A stretch of DNA of 64,000 bases, from NCBI GenBank assembly GCA_948474755.1, contig CAOLHI010001669.1, forward strand, positions 1 to 64,000, read 5' to 3'. The position numbers were made by a program, and so were the translations under genes. Source of the DNA: Ctenosaura bakeri. Its lineage: Eukaryota > Chordata > Lepidosauria > Squamata > Iguanidae. Shown here piece by piece: positions 35,001 through 50,686 of the stretch. Numbering within the stretch: the first letter of the stretch is position 1; each line of letters opens with the position of its first letter. Under the pieces are notes generated by a model, which saw only the letters and a program-made list of their open reading frames with translations, was not told the DNA's origin and searched no databases.

Positions 35001-38000
35001 CATTTCCCTTTTACCTCCCCATCTGCTCTGGAGGATTAAGGGACCATGCAATAGACCTGGGAGGATGTGAGGGGAGGAAAATTCATATCACACAAGCAGA
35101 GGTTTACCTGCAAGGTGTTGTCCAGGAACCGTACATGTTTCTGAATGCTTTGTAAAGCAGGAGAAGGGAGCTTATGGCCCTCCAGCTGTCATTAATTCAA
35201 TATTATACCCTGCCTTTCCCCAGAAAATGGACTAAGGACAGTTAGCAATATAATGAATAACATTACTATTTTTAAAAAATAAAACAGGCTTTAAAACAAA
35301 TATTAAAAATATACATTTTTGTTAAATAAAAAAGGAATTTAAATTATGGCATTGTTGCATTCCAAATTCCACCAGGTCCAGGCAGAAGGTTCAGTGGTCA
35401 TAGATGACAGAAGCTATAGTCCTATAACATCTGGAATGTGTGACATATTTGTACTTCTTTTCATCTGTGTTCTTTATCTCAAGTGCTTGCATTATTGCTT
35501 TCTATATTTTATTCAAGTCATAGAATCACAGAGTTGGAAGAGACCCCAAGGATCACCTAGACAAGTCTTTTGCTAGTGTGGAACTCGGCAGCTAAAACAT
35601 CCTTGGGAGGAAGCCACCCCACTTCTATTTGAAAATCACCAACAAAGAAGAATCCTGCATCTTCTAAGGTAAATTTTTCCACTTCAGGAAACAATTTTTA
35701 ACTTCGGGATGTTCTTCACAAAAAACTTACTGGAAATCTTCTTTCTTGTCATTTGAATGCAGTGGTTTAGGTTTTGTCTTCTGGGTCAGGAATAAACAAG
35801 CTGGCACCATTCTCCATATGACAGCACATTAAAGATGGTGATCATATCACCTCTCAAGCATCTCTTCTTCAGGCTAAACACATCCAGATCCCTCAGGTCT
35901 TCCTTGTAGGTCTTGGTTTCCAAAATCTTTATAGTTCTGGGCACCCATCCTCTGGACATGCTCCAGATTGTCAATATCCTTTATACGCTGCAGTACCCAA
36001 AATTCAAAAAGTCCTTCAGGTGTGGCCTGACCAAGCAGAACAGAGTGGTACTATTACTTCCCTTGATTCTCATCCACTGTTGAGTGGGTTTCTTAAGATC
36101 TCTACGTCCTTTTCATTCATTGTTGCTGTTGTGTGTATCTTCAAGATTTATGGTGAATCTATCAGGGTTTTCTGGGGCTGAAAGTATGTAATAACACCCA
36201 AGGTCACCCAGTGGATTTCCATGGCTGAGCAGACAACCGAACCCTGGTCTCCAGGGTAATAGTCCAATGTTCAAATCACTACACCATGCTGGTTTTCTTC
36301 TCACACACACTCTGTCAAAACCATCCTATATTTGTATATCTAATTTTTCCTGCCTTAAATGTACTAAATTGTTAAGGACTCTGGGTAAACAAATCTTCAT
36401 CAAAACTCCTCCCTCCATTTAAAAACCCACCTGTAAAAAAAAATAATATTTAAAACAAAAACAAAAAAGCAAACAATGTTTGGTCTAGAACTTTTTTTAA
36501 TAGATTGAACTTTTTAAAACTGCCAAAGTTGTCTTGGCAGACAGAAGTACTCTATTTTTTTCTCTCAAAAAAAAGGGGACAGGAAGAGAAAGCGATGGCT
36601 ATAACCACAGACTGCACAAGTGTTTGCACATATTGTTATATTTCATAAATGTAGTGAGATATGGCCTGGAATGTTAATACACATGCTCAACAGATTTTGT
36701 GTCAATTGAAATTATAGTTCTCAACCAAAAAAGTTGAGAAAAAGAGATTAAATTAAAACTGGGAGAAAAGCAAAATGCTATGTCATGGTTATATAAACAC
36801 TTGATCCAATAGTCACAACATCAACAGAAGTAGTGAAAGAATCAGAAAACAATCACTTCTGAAATAAGCCTTGATTTTTGAGAAACAAATGGTTTGGAGA
36901 GCTAAAACAATTTGTGCTAAACATTATCTGTTGGTACTTCACATGCTCATTTAAACCCCAAGTTCACAAGACATAACTTTTGCCTGACCTCAACTATTTC
37001 ATCTGAGTTGTGCCAAAAAGACAAAGAAACTGAGATGAAGTTGGCCAAGGGGAAACGTTCTTGCTATTATCATTTTTTCAAACTTATTTGGGAGGAAATT
37101 CTATTTAGCAGAAACAACATCAGAAGTATACACTGTTTCCTTTAGGAGGCAATATATAATTTGCAGCTTATTTAAACCTATTCTTTTAATTTAATCTTCT
37201 TTTAAAGTTTTTCTATTTCTTTTTTTTTAAAGTTTCACTGCAATTAAATTTATAAGTCGCATCTTTAAAGAAAAATACTCAGCTCAGCTGCTTTGGGTCA
37301 ACAAAGATCATATTTTGTTTTGTCTGTCTGGAAATATTTTAAAACCATAACTAATTCTTAAATATAATAGGAACAGAGTGCAGATAAGGTAATGCAATTT
37401 TATATAAAATGTTAACTCTGTCGCAAGGATAAATCTGAAAATGCTGTATGCCCCTTAAGGTCCACCAGATAGAACACTCTGGCTTCTGATGAGATGCTGA
37501 ACATCTTTTGCTCACATCTTGAAATTTACTGAACAGGAAATTACACTTTATATATCATATGACTGGATTGTTAAACAGAGTCATGCTTCTTGCACTCCAA
37601 TCCAGAAACCTACAAAAGCAAGACATGGTTTGAAAAGTGTGCGCAGATGCCCAAAGTACATCTCCATTCCCAAGTAAGAGGATACACTTTGAGTGCATGT
37701 GTATTCATGGATCAAGACACATGCTAGGACTGGACAGGAGCACAAGCATCTAAAGGAAACAGATTCGACATTTGTTCCCTTGTGATCACTTCTTGCTGAG
37801 GTTTAGGCTGCCAGTGGCAACATCACTCTGTATGGATGGGAATCTATTGAAATGGCGCACTCCCATAACCTACTGGATTCTGATGTATTCCCAAGGGTTC
37901 TGGGAATTTTCTGTATGGTGTGGTTTGTGTTGATGCCCTAGTCACCCTCCGGACTGAAAGGATAACTTGGACCATTAATATCACTTCCAGGTGCCTTTTC

Positions 38001-41000
38001 TTCTGAGAAGAGCCCATATAAATCCTTGCTATATACCTCAGTTGAAGGCAACGAAACAAGTGGAGAGACATCTGGAACGAAGCACAGATTTTCTGTGATT
38101 AAGGGTCTTGCCATCTGGTCCAGGCAGTGAGAGATGTTGCTCTTGCTAGCATGCTGTGATACATTTGCAAGACACTTGAAGGGAATTCTGCATTCACTAG
38201 AACATAGTGAGGTGTCTGGAGTACAGTTTGCTACTATTCTTATGGATATTTAACTATTGGAGCCTATGGATACAGACAAGGTACTTGATAGAATTTGTCT
38301 AACGATTTGTATACTCAGCCTTTGCCCTTCATGGCTTATTAAATCCAGCAGGGAGGAGATCTCTAGCTAGGTCCAGGAGATCATAAATACCTCATTTAGA
38401 GGAGATGATCCCAGGTTCTTTAAAGGAAGCCATAATTCGACTCCCGCTGATGTTAACTACTACAGGCTAACATTCAGACAAGGTGATTAAAATTACAGTG
38501 CCCAGCCAAGTCCTGGATGAAACTGATTATCTTGATCTGTTCTGATTGTTTCAGGCCTGTTCCTAAAAAAGACACTGCCTTGTGAGATGACCTATGTTGA
38601 GAGAAGTACCCTGTTGATTCTCCAGGGCTTCCCAGGTGCTTCCAATATCACTGACTGTGGTGCCTTCAGGATATGCTGTTTGGGCTGGGCTGGAAGACAT
38701 CAATTGATGGTAGTTCTGCTCCTACTTGGACAATAATTTCCAAATGGGAGAGGTGGGAGATTACTGTTTGATCTCTTAGAAGCCGCAAGTTTAATTCTTT
38801 GTGACAAAGAATTAACCATTCTGAGAGGTCTTCTAGAGATTGGGTCTGAGGTATCATCCATATACAAGTAACATTCAGCTTTATCCCTCATTTTCATTGT
38901 CAGATGCAGGTGAGACTGTGGTAGTCTAGAAACAGTGCTTTGGTGCAGTAATAGTTGGTGGTGAACAAGCCAAGATGCAGTGCACTGAAGACAGAAGTAT
39001 TGTTCATTGGTGTTTAATTAATGATCTTCAGCCTGTTCTAGATCTAGGGCATGACAGTTCCCCTAATGGATCAGGTTGCACGCTCTGCGTGTTGATTGAT
39101 CCAGCAATGTCACTTGAGGCTCACCATGGCTTGAAGCAGTTTGCATCAGCTTTAGCAGAAATGCCAACTGTGACCTTCCTGTACCCTCTCATTTAGACTA
39201 GTGCAAATGGAATCGCCTTTAAAATGGGTTGGAAACTTCAATTTGTCCAAAACGGGGCCTCAAGATTACTGAGTTAAACTGAACGTTTGACTATATTATG
39301 CCTACACTTTGTTATACGCACTGGCTCCCAGCCCACTTCCAGACCCAGTCTAAAATGTAAGTTTTAACCATTAAAATCTTAAATGTCTTGAAACTAGGTT
39401 ACCTGAAAGGTTGCTTTATCCTTTGTGTACCCACCCAAATCTTATCTTCTTCAAATGTGTTACTGCAACTGTCTCCAGCATATGAACCAAGGCAGTTGAC
39501 CATTAGGGAGAGGGCCTTTTTGACTGTGGCAACTTGATTGCTGAACAAACTGCCATCCTTGAGAGCATTTTGGCAGAAGATGAAGACTTTTCTCTTCTGT
39601 TCACCCATGCCTTTTTAAATAATTAGTATAGTCTGGACCAGTAAATTTTAAAATATCTGTTTTAATTTGAGGGCTGCTGGAAATTTTCTTTCTTGCTGCA
39701 TTACTGAGGATTATGATTTTCCAGTCATATGTTTTAGTTTCTGTTTAAATTTTTTTAAATATTTTTACATTGTAATAACAAAGTAATGTTCGCATGTTGT
39801 AAGAAAGACAGCCAGTATGATATAGTGGTTTGAGCCAATGTTCTGACTCTGGAAACCACGGTTCAAATGTGCTTTCTATCATGGAAACCCACCGGATGAC
39901 TTTGGGCAAGTCATACTCTCTCAGCCTCAGAGGAATGCAATGGCAACCCCTCTCTGAATAAATTCGGCCAAAAAACCCCCTGTGACAGGTTCAATTTAAG
40001 AGTTGCCATAAGTTAGAAAACGACTTGAAGGCACACAACAACAACAACATATTGTAAGAATCTTAGACAAATTTATTATAAGGTGATGAAAGAACATTGC
40101 AAGTAAGCCTCAAATGCTGTACACCAAGGTTGGGGAGATGTGGAGGGTTGGAGAGCCATTTTCTGCTCCTCCCAACCCCACATGGGCCATACTTCTGCCT
40201 TTTTCAGGGAGCAGAAGTGGTGTTCTGGTTATTTCTGGTCAGTTTTGGGTGCAATTTTCAACAGTTTTGTGGTGAATCTTCCCCAAAACAGAATTAGAAT
40301 GAAAAACCTCTTTCCCTAGAGTCATTTTCAGTTGAAATTTGTGTCTTTTCAGTTCAGATTTTTAACCTTTGGTGTCTGGGGTATTCAGAGGGGTAGCCAG
40401 GGCAACATTGACCCTTCTAAGGGCTTCATGCAGCCTACATGATTCCAGGACTTGCTGTAAGGAGGTAAGTAAATAATGAGACAACCAAGGATAAGCATTT
40501 TTAATCCACTGTCTCCATTGAGATGCAGTGTGTGCTGGGATCATGCTTTATTTTTCCAAGAATACATCTACAGTTGTTGTTGTTGTGTGCCATCAAGTCA
40601 TTTATGACTTATGGTGATCCTAAAGTGAACCTATCACTGTTTTTTCTGGGACAGAGAGTGTGTGATGTACAGTGGATTTCCATGGCTGAGCGGGGAATCA
40701 AACCCTGGTCTCCAGGGTCATACTCCAGTGCTCAAACCACTATACTACCCTGGATCTCTGCACCTGTAGTAGGGATGAACAAGTGGTAGCCCTTCAGACA
40801 CTGTTGTACTGCAGCTTCCATGATCCCTCCTCATTAATTATGGTGGGTATAGCTGTTGAGAGTTGCAGAGCAATAACATCAGGAGAGCTCAAGTTGTCCA
40901 TCCATGATCCATGCTTGATAGTTCTCACAGTAGTATTATGAAAACAAATGACCTTAAACTAGCACAAATAGTTCATTTCAGTTCAACATCTGGTGTTTTT

Positions 41001-44000
41001 AATTTTACAGCTTTGGTAATAAAGCACAAAATAGTAAGAATTTCCAGGATTTTTTCCTCTATTGACTAAAAGTTTAGGAAGCATGGAACTAATTAATGTT
41101 ATAATTCTAAAAATGGGTCAGTTCTGTTGCTGAATCATTTCTCGTGTGATTGGTACAAGAACAAGCATTACCAACCCAAAGCACTGATCAATAAACAGAG
41201 TATGGACAGCTTTTTGTGTGTGATAAACAAAACTAGAACCTTTATAGCAGTCTTGAAGTACCATCTCCTTCATTCTACAATTGCAAGCAGTCGACAACCA
41301 TTTCTGATACTTACATATATAGAAATACTTTGCTCATATGAAGCATGTTGCAGATTTATAATGTGTAATCTAAATCTAAAAAATCTAAATGATCTGAGCT
41401 CCTTCAAGAGAGAGACATGGGCCCAAGTTTAAGCACACAGAAATGTATTCCCAATAGCTTTGCAATACCATATTTTCACCAATTATTTGGAAAATTACAA
41501 ACTGAAAAAGGTTTACACACCCATTTACCCATGCTGGGATAGTCATGTTCTGGATCAAAAAGGTGCTGGTGAAGTTGGTATTCTTTGCTGAACTGTGCTG
41601 TATCTGGTGTGTTTTCCAGGCATCCATCGTTAACTGGGGGAAAAGAGTAATCTAAGCTTCTTGACATTTTCAAAAAATATATATCAAGAAAATCACATCA
41701 AGAACATATGGAATGACTTTTATTATAAAGCAATGGGAAATAAGAAAATGGCACATTTCTCTTGGAAGCAACACTATTAGAGTAGTTTAAAATAACATCT
41801 GCAACTCTCTGGAACAGATGTAAAGTGAAAGCATTTTCTAATAATTTCTTTCTACACAGCCACAGGTTAATGTGTAAGTAGAAGAAACAGCCGTTCATTT
41901 ACAGTAACCTAGAATGTTATATTTGTATTTATGTTTATACTAATAAACCCTTCTCATCCCTATTCTGTAGGTTCCAATCTGAAATGTGAATTCATGGTCT
42001 TTTTCTCCAAAACAAGCAGACAAAGCTCAAAACTTGACACTGTACTTATCACAGGCTTTAGGGTGGTTTCCAATGTTTTGTTTGGTCAAATTTTCTAGGA
42101 TCACTTTCAGTTGTTGCGGCCTAATGAGATTGATCAGATGCTTGAATCAATCCGTCCCACCACATGTAAATCTGATCCTTGCCCATCTTGGCTATTAAGA
42201 TCCAGCAGCGCAAGGTTGACTGGATGGCTTCAGGAAGTGGTAAACACTTCATTCTAATGGGGGGACATGCCTACTTCTTTTGAAGGAGACTGTGATGCAT
42301 ACTCTTCTGAAGAAAATCTCCCTTTCCCCAGAAATATATGAGAACTATCACAAATATGCCTTTTCTGGACAAAGAGTTTGGGCATGTGGTGGCTGGACAA
42401 CTTCAGGCATTCTTGGAGGAAACAGATTTTCAGGATCCATTCTAGTCTGGTTTCAGGCCAAGTTATGGCACTAAAATGGCCTTGGTTGCTCTGATTGATG
42501 GCTTACTCTTGGAGAAAGATGGAGGAGTGCTATCCCATTAACCTTCCTGGATGTCTCAGTGTTTCCTGATACCCTTGATCATGGTATCTTACTGGACTGG
42601 TTCTGTGGGATGAAAATGGGAGGCACAGTCTTACACTGGTTCCACTACTATCTATAGAACCAATCCCAAAGAGTAGCACTGAGGGGTTCCTGTTCAGCCC
42701 CATCACCATTAAGCTTGGGTGCCACAAGGTTCCCTCTTAGACCATATGCTTGTCAACATCTACACAAAGCTGCTGAGTAAGGTCATTAGTGACTTTGGAG
42801 TTGGGTTTCACCAATATGCTGATGACAGTCAGTTTTATTTCTCCCTCTTGTTAGAGTTAGCTGGGACTATGCAAATGCAAGGTCAGTGCCTGGATGTTGT
42901 AATGAACTGGATGAGAGCCAAAACCCAAAACTGAATCCCAAGAAGATTTAGGGCCTTTCCACACTACACTATTATAGTGCTATTATTCCATTTTCAACAT
43001 CCTGTGGAATTCTGGAATTTGTAGTTTACTGAGTCCCAAGAACTCTCTGGCTAAGAATTCTAAATGTCTCTCCTTAAACTGCAAACCCCAGAATTCCACA
43101 GGATGTTGAAAGTGGAATAATAGCAGCATAACAGTGTAATGCAGAAAAGCCCAGAGTTTCTATGGATTGGGTAAAGTTCAGAAATTGAGTAAACAGCCTC
43201 TCCTGGATGGGGTTATGCTCCTTTAAGGAGCAGGTGCACAGTTTGGGAGTACTCCTAGATCCAGCATTGTCGCTGGAGACTCGAGTGGACTCTGTGGCTC
43301 AAGGTGCTTAGCACCAGCTCTATTGGTATACCAGCTATTGCCTTTTCTGGAAAGAAATAACCACCACAGTACTCAATGTACTAGTAACTTCCCAACTAGA
43401 CTACTGTAATGTGCTATATATTGGGCTGCCTTTGAGGAAGAATCTGCAGTTAGTGCAGCTCAACTGATGACTGGAATACCATACAGATAGCATATACTGC
43501 CAGTTTTTTTTAAAACTGCACTGTACTCTTCCAGTCTGAATTCAAGGTGCCTGTGATCACATTTAAAACCCAAATGGCTTGGGACTTGAATACTTGAAGG
43601 AGTGCCTCTGCCTGTATGTTCTTGCCTGAAGGTTGAGGTTTATTGTGTGAGGCTCTCCTCTGTGTCCCACCAGCCTTTGGGCCTTGTTGGTTCCTCTCAA
43701 ATACTAAAATGCTAAGTTTTAAACTGTTTAATATTTTAAATCAGTTTTAACTCATTTATAACGTTTAATATACTTAAACTTATATAATTTTTTTTTTAAA
43801 AAAACTGTTTTTAAACTGTTTGTTTTCACTTACTTGGAATCTGCCCTGAGATCTTTTTCATATAGGGCAAGGCAGAAATATAATATAGATATTTATTTGC
43901 ATTTATTTGTAAATCTAAGCCTCCAAGCCCTCTGGAATAGTTCAGCATGTTTGTATCAGATCACTGTTCCACCTCCATTCAGAAAATCAGGGCTTTTCAA

Positions 44001-47000
44001 TTAGCTAAACATCTGCTGAAGACTGGAAGATGCGCGTGTATTTCCATTGAGTTAATTGCAATAGTCAACCAATATTGGAAAAAATGGTAATGAGACTCCT
44101 CTTGTATTTTGCCAAAATATACTTACTGGTGTGTTTTTGAAACACTTGAAAAGTTCTGTTCTTTTGCAGAGAACATAATTTTTTTATGGGTTTTTTTTTC
44201 CATTACACAACTGTGAGTGGTCAAAATGCAATACAATGGGATAGATTTGTTTGTCTACCTTCAGTCTATTTCCTTGCCAATAAATGAGACTTCACCACTC
44301 TGTCTGCTCAATGAATAATGTCTATATCAGTTACAGACACTATCGACTTGACACTGATGCTGTAAAAGAAATCCGCTAAATTTCTAGCTGCCTCTTTGAT
44401 CCTGCCATGTACTGAAAACCCACATAAATGGTGATGGACTTCAGAACTGCCAACTCCTCTTGACTTTCCCTTGACTGCCAAGGCAGCCACAGCTTCTCTG
44501 TACAAACAGAAATAATTTCTTCAATATATCTGTTCATCATCTGTTCTTCTAGTATCATGGAGCTTTTAAATAAACTATTTGTCTGATGAATTATATGAGA
44601 GGCGCCATTATTTCCAAACCACTCCATGATTTAGGGAGCTGTTCACTCATGGGTGTTGAATCCACCAACCTTAGAGGTACTGCAGAACAAAAGTGCTACT
44701 TCAGGGAAGGAGTGAAGCTACAAAAGAATAACATGGGTTTTTCTGGTGGACAGTGCCAGAATACTTGAATTCAGCCATACAGCTTGCTGTGGAAATATCT
44801 AAGAAAAGCTTGCATTTCAATAAACTAGTTGGATAAAGCTCACTGAAGAAATTCCCTAATATGTTTTAACATGTAATATATTTTTACAGTTTCCACTTGG
44901 GCACAGAAAGGAGTTTATATTTAAATCTCCAAAAACCACTTTCCATAGATTGTAGATGAATATGATTCTCAGAGGAACAGAAACAGTTTCCAAGGACTTT
45001 TATCAGTTGAAACTGAAACAACCATTACAGTGCATGAAACTCCCAGACAGAATACATGAGTGTTTACAGCAGCTGTTGGGAATTCTGGAGAAGCCTTGAG
45101 CTGCAACCATTTGTTGGCTATAGTTTTAAATCGCGGCAAGAAGAAAAAGCTATTTTTTTAAATGAACAAATCCACAAAATAATTATTGCAGAGGTTTGAT
45201 TTCACTCTTGATGTTTAACCTTAAGGGGTGTTTACTGAGATAAATAAAAAAGAAACCCACATTAATATTAAGAATGTGAAGAATTGTGGAAAAAATGAAA
45301 ATTTAGATCTTATTTCTATAAAAAGAAATTACACAATAGTTGTCTATAGCTAGGAACACCACAAGTAGTTTTTGCATATTTCTCAGACCACATGAACATG
45401 CAAGTCACTTGGAAATGTTCATCAAAATTCCCTAGTAATTTGTTTCTCCCTGTTTTCCAAGATGTTTGCATCTTGTGAACGGAAGTAGAGTAGACCAATG
45501 TCTAAGATATGTGCCTCTGAGTAAGCATGCATACACTAAGGCTTCATGGGTTATAATCCACAATTTAAACAAATCACACTATCCCAGTCTTAGGCATATC
45601 AATCAGACTTACTCCCTGGTAAGTTTCTTTAGACTTACAAGAATTAGCCTGTGCGGAACGACCAAAAGTAAAACAACAGGACAAAACAACACACATGTTC
45701 ACATATCAAGGGCAATTTTCCTTTCACGTTCAGCACCCAAATTAATTTTGAATGCAGGTTTGCTTAGAAAGGCATCTAACTGTGGCATGTTACTCCTGTT
45801 AACCATCTGGCAGATCAATCCTTTCTCCCATCTTACTCCACAACTGGCCTAGAAAAGTGGACCCTGTTTTATTATTCATACTGTGCATTCATATGCATAA
45901 ATATCTACATTGGCACCTTTGAAACATAACATTGAATGAGGTCAATCTGCTGCTGAGGGAATAGTGACTCAGCTTTTGATTCTACCACCACTTTGCCCAC
46001 TGTCGCTTCAAGTTAATGGTAGCTCTGCTCGTGCCAATTCTCTGAAAGGACAAAGACCAGCACAGACAGAATTCCCTATAAACATGGAGCAGTTGTAGGA
46101 AGACTGGCAGTAAAATAAAGTGCAGATCCATCACCTCATGCATTGGTTGTCCCTGCACTGAACATACCTCCTCCAGTATCCTACTCTAACTAAGTTAAAA
46201 TACATATTCCCCATACACACATATTTACCACTGCCTCAGTTTCTTGCCTTTTTTCTCTGCTGTTTTCCCATGTTTGTTTTTAGATTTAAAGCTTTTTAAA
46301 GTATCAGACTTGTTATTTGCAAAATACAAAGTAGAGAGACAGTTCTATATCAGAGGTGGGAAAAAGTTACCCTTGGAACCCCGAAATGCAGGCCCTGAAG
46401 CTCCCTAGATTCCCCACTCTGAATTTTAATGGTTTTTGTGCTTTCATGTTATATTTAATTTGAAAGTCAGACAAACTGACTCCAAACCAGCTGTAAATGC
46501 AGTGGTTTACTACTCTTCCAGAGACCTCTGAAACCTGAAAGGAAAAAAAGGGGGGGGGCAAAAATCAGACAAAATTGTAGCACTAGGACATGATGGTATA
46601 GCCTATTGGGGGGGGGACATGGGGGAATGCTTCCCTTCCACAGTTGCCCAACTGAGTCTACCCTGTAAGCGTCATCATTATCAATGGTGATATGTGTTCT
46701 TTTGAGTATGGATGCACACTGTAATAATGGCACCATGAACTTTTCAAACTTGTATGTTACACATCTGTCCAAGAAGAAATCCAATCCAGCATTCCTTTCA
46801 TGGGTTTAAGTTAAATGTGGAACAAAAACCTCATTTTATTTTATTTGTTTTATCTTATTTTATTTTATATATTTTGCATGAAAATGAATTACAGTTGGCC
46901 CTCCATGTGTGTGAGTTTCACTTTCACTGATCTGACTATTCACAGTTTTTTCCAACCCCTTCTCCTTCTTCTTCCCCTCAAGTGCTTCTTTTCTGGGGCA

Positions 47001-47431
47001 ACCTCCCTCTCATCAGCTCCAACCAGGTTGCATAGCTCTTTAAAAACCCACCTCTGGTCCTCCTCTACCAGTTGCTTCTGCCTGGCCAGCAAAATACAGA
47101 TTGCAGCCCAATTTCTCAGCATCACAAGCCCTCCCTTGACACCGAAGGAAGGAGATGAGAAAGGAAGTAGAGTGCCATTGTGCTGACCCATTCCCTTTTC
47201 CCCTTCTTTCTCTGACCTGCTTTGGACCCTGGGTGCCCTTTCTCTCAACCATACTTCAGCCCCCTTCCCAAGACACACATACATTTTGAAATTTGCAATT
47301 TTTCCACTTTTGTGGGGTCCTGCATCCCTAACCCTGTGAATGTGGATGGCTGACTATATGCAAATAACCCCAGATCTTGCATAGTGTGTTCAAGCAATGT
47401 GTCAGTGCAATGAAATTTATCTTTTATATGT

Positions 47432-47464
<33 letters not shown>

Positions 47465-47659
47465 CACACACACACTACATCTCTATTTCTGGGTGGCCAA
47501 CATTGCCATTAACTTCTAAATCAAACATTGTATAAACATGTAAAAAAGAATGGTCAGGGTTACAGAACCCTACATGAGTTCATATCTCTTCCCCATCTGA
47601 ACTTGGGTCCCACTCTGGGAAAAGGCAGCATATAAAATAGATAGATAGATGATGATGAT

Positions 47660-47709
<50 letters not shown>

Positions 47710-50640
47710 CAGACAGTACATATAAATAGTATGTATCCCTTTTCCCTAGTGCTCATTAATCCCCAATATCCTTTCCCATCTTCTCTTATCTCCTCTTTGC
47801 CGAAATCTTGATCTCATAAATAGAATATACTTTAAAAATTATGCATACTCTGATTTTTAAAAAGTACAAGGAATTTTGATTATTTTGGCATGTAATTTGG
47901 ATCTAAATTTAATGAATTTGGATTTAATTTTAATTTTTATTCCATTTGTTGCATAAAATAATTAAGAAACTGCCTCCTATAATATTTCCAGAATTCAACA
48001 CCAAATCCTGGAGAGAGTCCATGTAACTTACCTGTTTTTCCAAGAGGGCAAGGATTGGGAGGATCTGGATACCCTTGGTCTTCGCTGAAATCTTTAGGTA
48101 TGTTGTCACCTGTCAGCTCAGCTACAATATTTGGGATATTTCCATAGGGACCCAAATGCTGCAGACCTTCATGTGCACCACCTAATGGAAAAAGATGCAT
48201 ACACAATATCATTTTGAAAACATGAGAAAACCCTTGCATCAGCTTTGCTAAGACGCTTGAGTTTTATGAAGACAGCAAAATTAATGGGAATTCTGCCAAG
48301 GTACAACATCTTGCTCTGTTCCAGGGCTTGAAAAAGCCATGGCCTTCCAGGGGATGTTAAACTCTCACCAAACACCAAGGATGATGTGTTTGGTGAGCAT
48401 GAAGACAGCTGTAGAATGAAGACAGCTGTAGTTCAGCATCTGGAGAACTCCAGATTCTCTGCCTCCTCTTCATCTCTACATCATCATCTTCTTAGGACCT
48501 AAGATAACATCTCACTGTGTTCCAACCATATTAAACTTAAAACTGTGCTCTTGAACAGGTTTACTAAAACTTGCCTTAAATGTCCTGTGGTTCACAAAGA
48601 GAGAACAGCAAGAACAAAACATGGACATCCTAAGTCAACATCATTTATACGTGTAGGTATAGGTTTCCATTCATTCTGGTTACGATCCACAGCAGGATTT
48701 TTCTGCTTGTCTTAGTGTCACAAGCTAATGCCACAGGTGCTTCATTATCACCATGTATCCTTTTACTAATGTCATAAATTAGCTCAAGGATACTGTGTCA
48801 GGATAGCAACGTAGGTCAACTCTGCCATACCAGCTATAACTACAACACATCTTCTACACAGAGCATTACATAGACGCTGTATCAGAGAACCAGAGAAAGA
48901 TCGTCATAAAAGTACATTGGCCACCATGAAGTAAGCTGTTGGTACAGTCTCACCCACCCCCATGAAAAATCTTGCAGAAAAGCGACACTCATCACAGTAA
49001 AACAAATTTGTTCTTACTTATTCCTCATGAGTACAATCCATCTTATGCCCCATTACAGAAATGACACATGATTACAAGTTTCAAGATGTCAGTGATTTGG
49101 TAAGGCATGTTGATGCTTTGTTTATTTCTTAATCATTTAAGGAATAAGACTATGAATATGAATTTATATCTCAAGTTTAAAGACTAAATACTTAGATTAT
49201 TAAGAAAATGTCATATAAACCTCCATCAGTGATATTAGCATCCATTATGCAAAATGTGTTATTAAGAGCTGTAGGAAAATAGCACAATACAAGCAGACAG
49301 ATTAAGCATATATACTAGTCAACGTGTAGCTTGGCAGAAATTATATCTGTGTTTTAGAGAACACATAAACCCAATCAGATCCCAGATGTTTTAAGAACAC
49401 ATCAAGATTTAGACACAGCACTTATTTCTCTGTATGAGTTTCACATAAAGTTAGGAAATCCATATGGAAAAATGAGAAAAGCATATGAGAACCTCTATAA
49501 AATCATACACTCAGGATTTATTATCTCTTATTTGCATTTTCTGCACAGTCACTCAAATCTTGAGGGCCCTGCCCACAACTTTTGTTATCTATGACAGTTA
49601 ATGAAACATTTGTGTTTTTCAGCAACATGCATCAGAGTCTCAAATCCTGGGGAAAGATAATTTCATGCTGCATGTTGCCTATAATATCAGAGGCATCTGC
49701 TTGATCAGTTCTAAGGAAAATGCTACATGAACTATCTTGGCACGTTCCACCATCAGATATGGCTGGTGGCTTCCATGTGAGTGGGTTGGTGAATCTGCTC
49801 TGGGCTTTAGTCCAAACTTTAAAGGAGTTGAACCTATTTTGGAGACAAGATCCAATGCCTTGTATAGCTCTTGTAAACTTCAGATTTTAAAGGTAAGTTT
49901 TCCTTTATATAAAAATATCCAAAATTTGTAATTATTTAAATTCAGTGGGGGGGTTTACGCATACCCACACCATATCCTTGTGAATTTTGTATAAGGAATA
50001 CTCCTGTTTATCTATAAGTAATGAAAGTAGGCAGGTTAAAAAATTGACTTATTTTTACTCTTTGAGAGGATAATGAGAAGCAGCTGGTATTGAGATATCT
50101 ATAGTTTATTAGCTAAAACAACAGCAACACATTCTTTGTTCAAAAGATCACCAACTGGGGCCCACAACCATTCAGAATTCCCCCTGGATTATACTCATTC
50201 TACAATTTCCCAATTAGTTGGCAGAGTTCCCCCAAGCTGGGATAGGGCTGATGAGAGGGGCTGAGAAGCTTGTACAAATCATTGGGGCCCAACAGTCCAG
50301 AAAGGGGACTGGTGCCCAGCTATGTTGCATATGTTTTTGTCTTTCTTTGTAGTATCATTATCTGTCAGTTGTTTTTGATGTCCATTGTAAAATCAGTGAA
50401 TTTTATTTTTGTCTTAAACAGACTTTTCAAATTAATGTTTAATGCTTGAAACCAACAACCAAGATTTAATTGTTCTGTATCACACTTCCCAATACATTTG
50501 GATACCCATATTTAACACTTGTTTGGGAGGATTCTTCAGGCATCATCATGGTAACCTTTTGTTCACTGCACAACCTTCTTTGTACAAGAACTTTGCTCAC
50601 TGTGAAAATAAGGCATCTCACAATCTAGTCTATTATTTAT

Positions 50641-50686
<46 letters not shown>

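Noticed and set aside
39810..40053. tRNA gene from A- and B-box-like motifs
   Set aside because: No cloverleaf could be drawn; the boxes belong to a SINE head with BovB-like tail.
47637..47716. CRISPR-like array
   Set aside because: Simple GATA microsatellite; no spaced direct repeats of CRISPR type anywhere, and the DNA is vertebrate.
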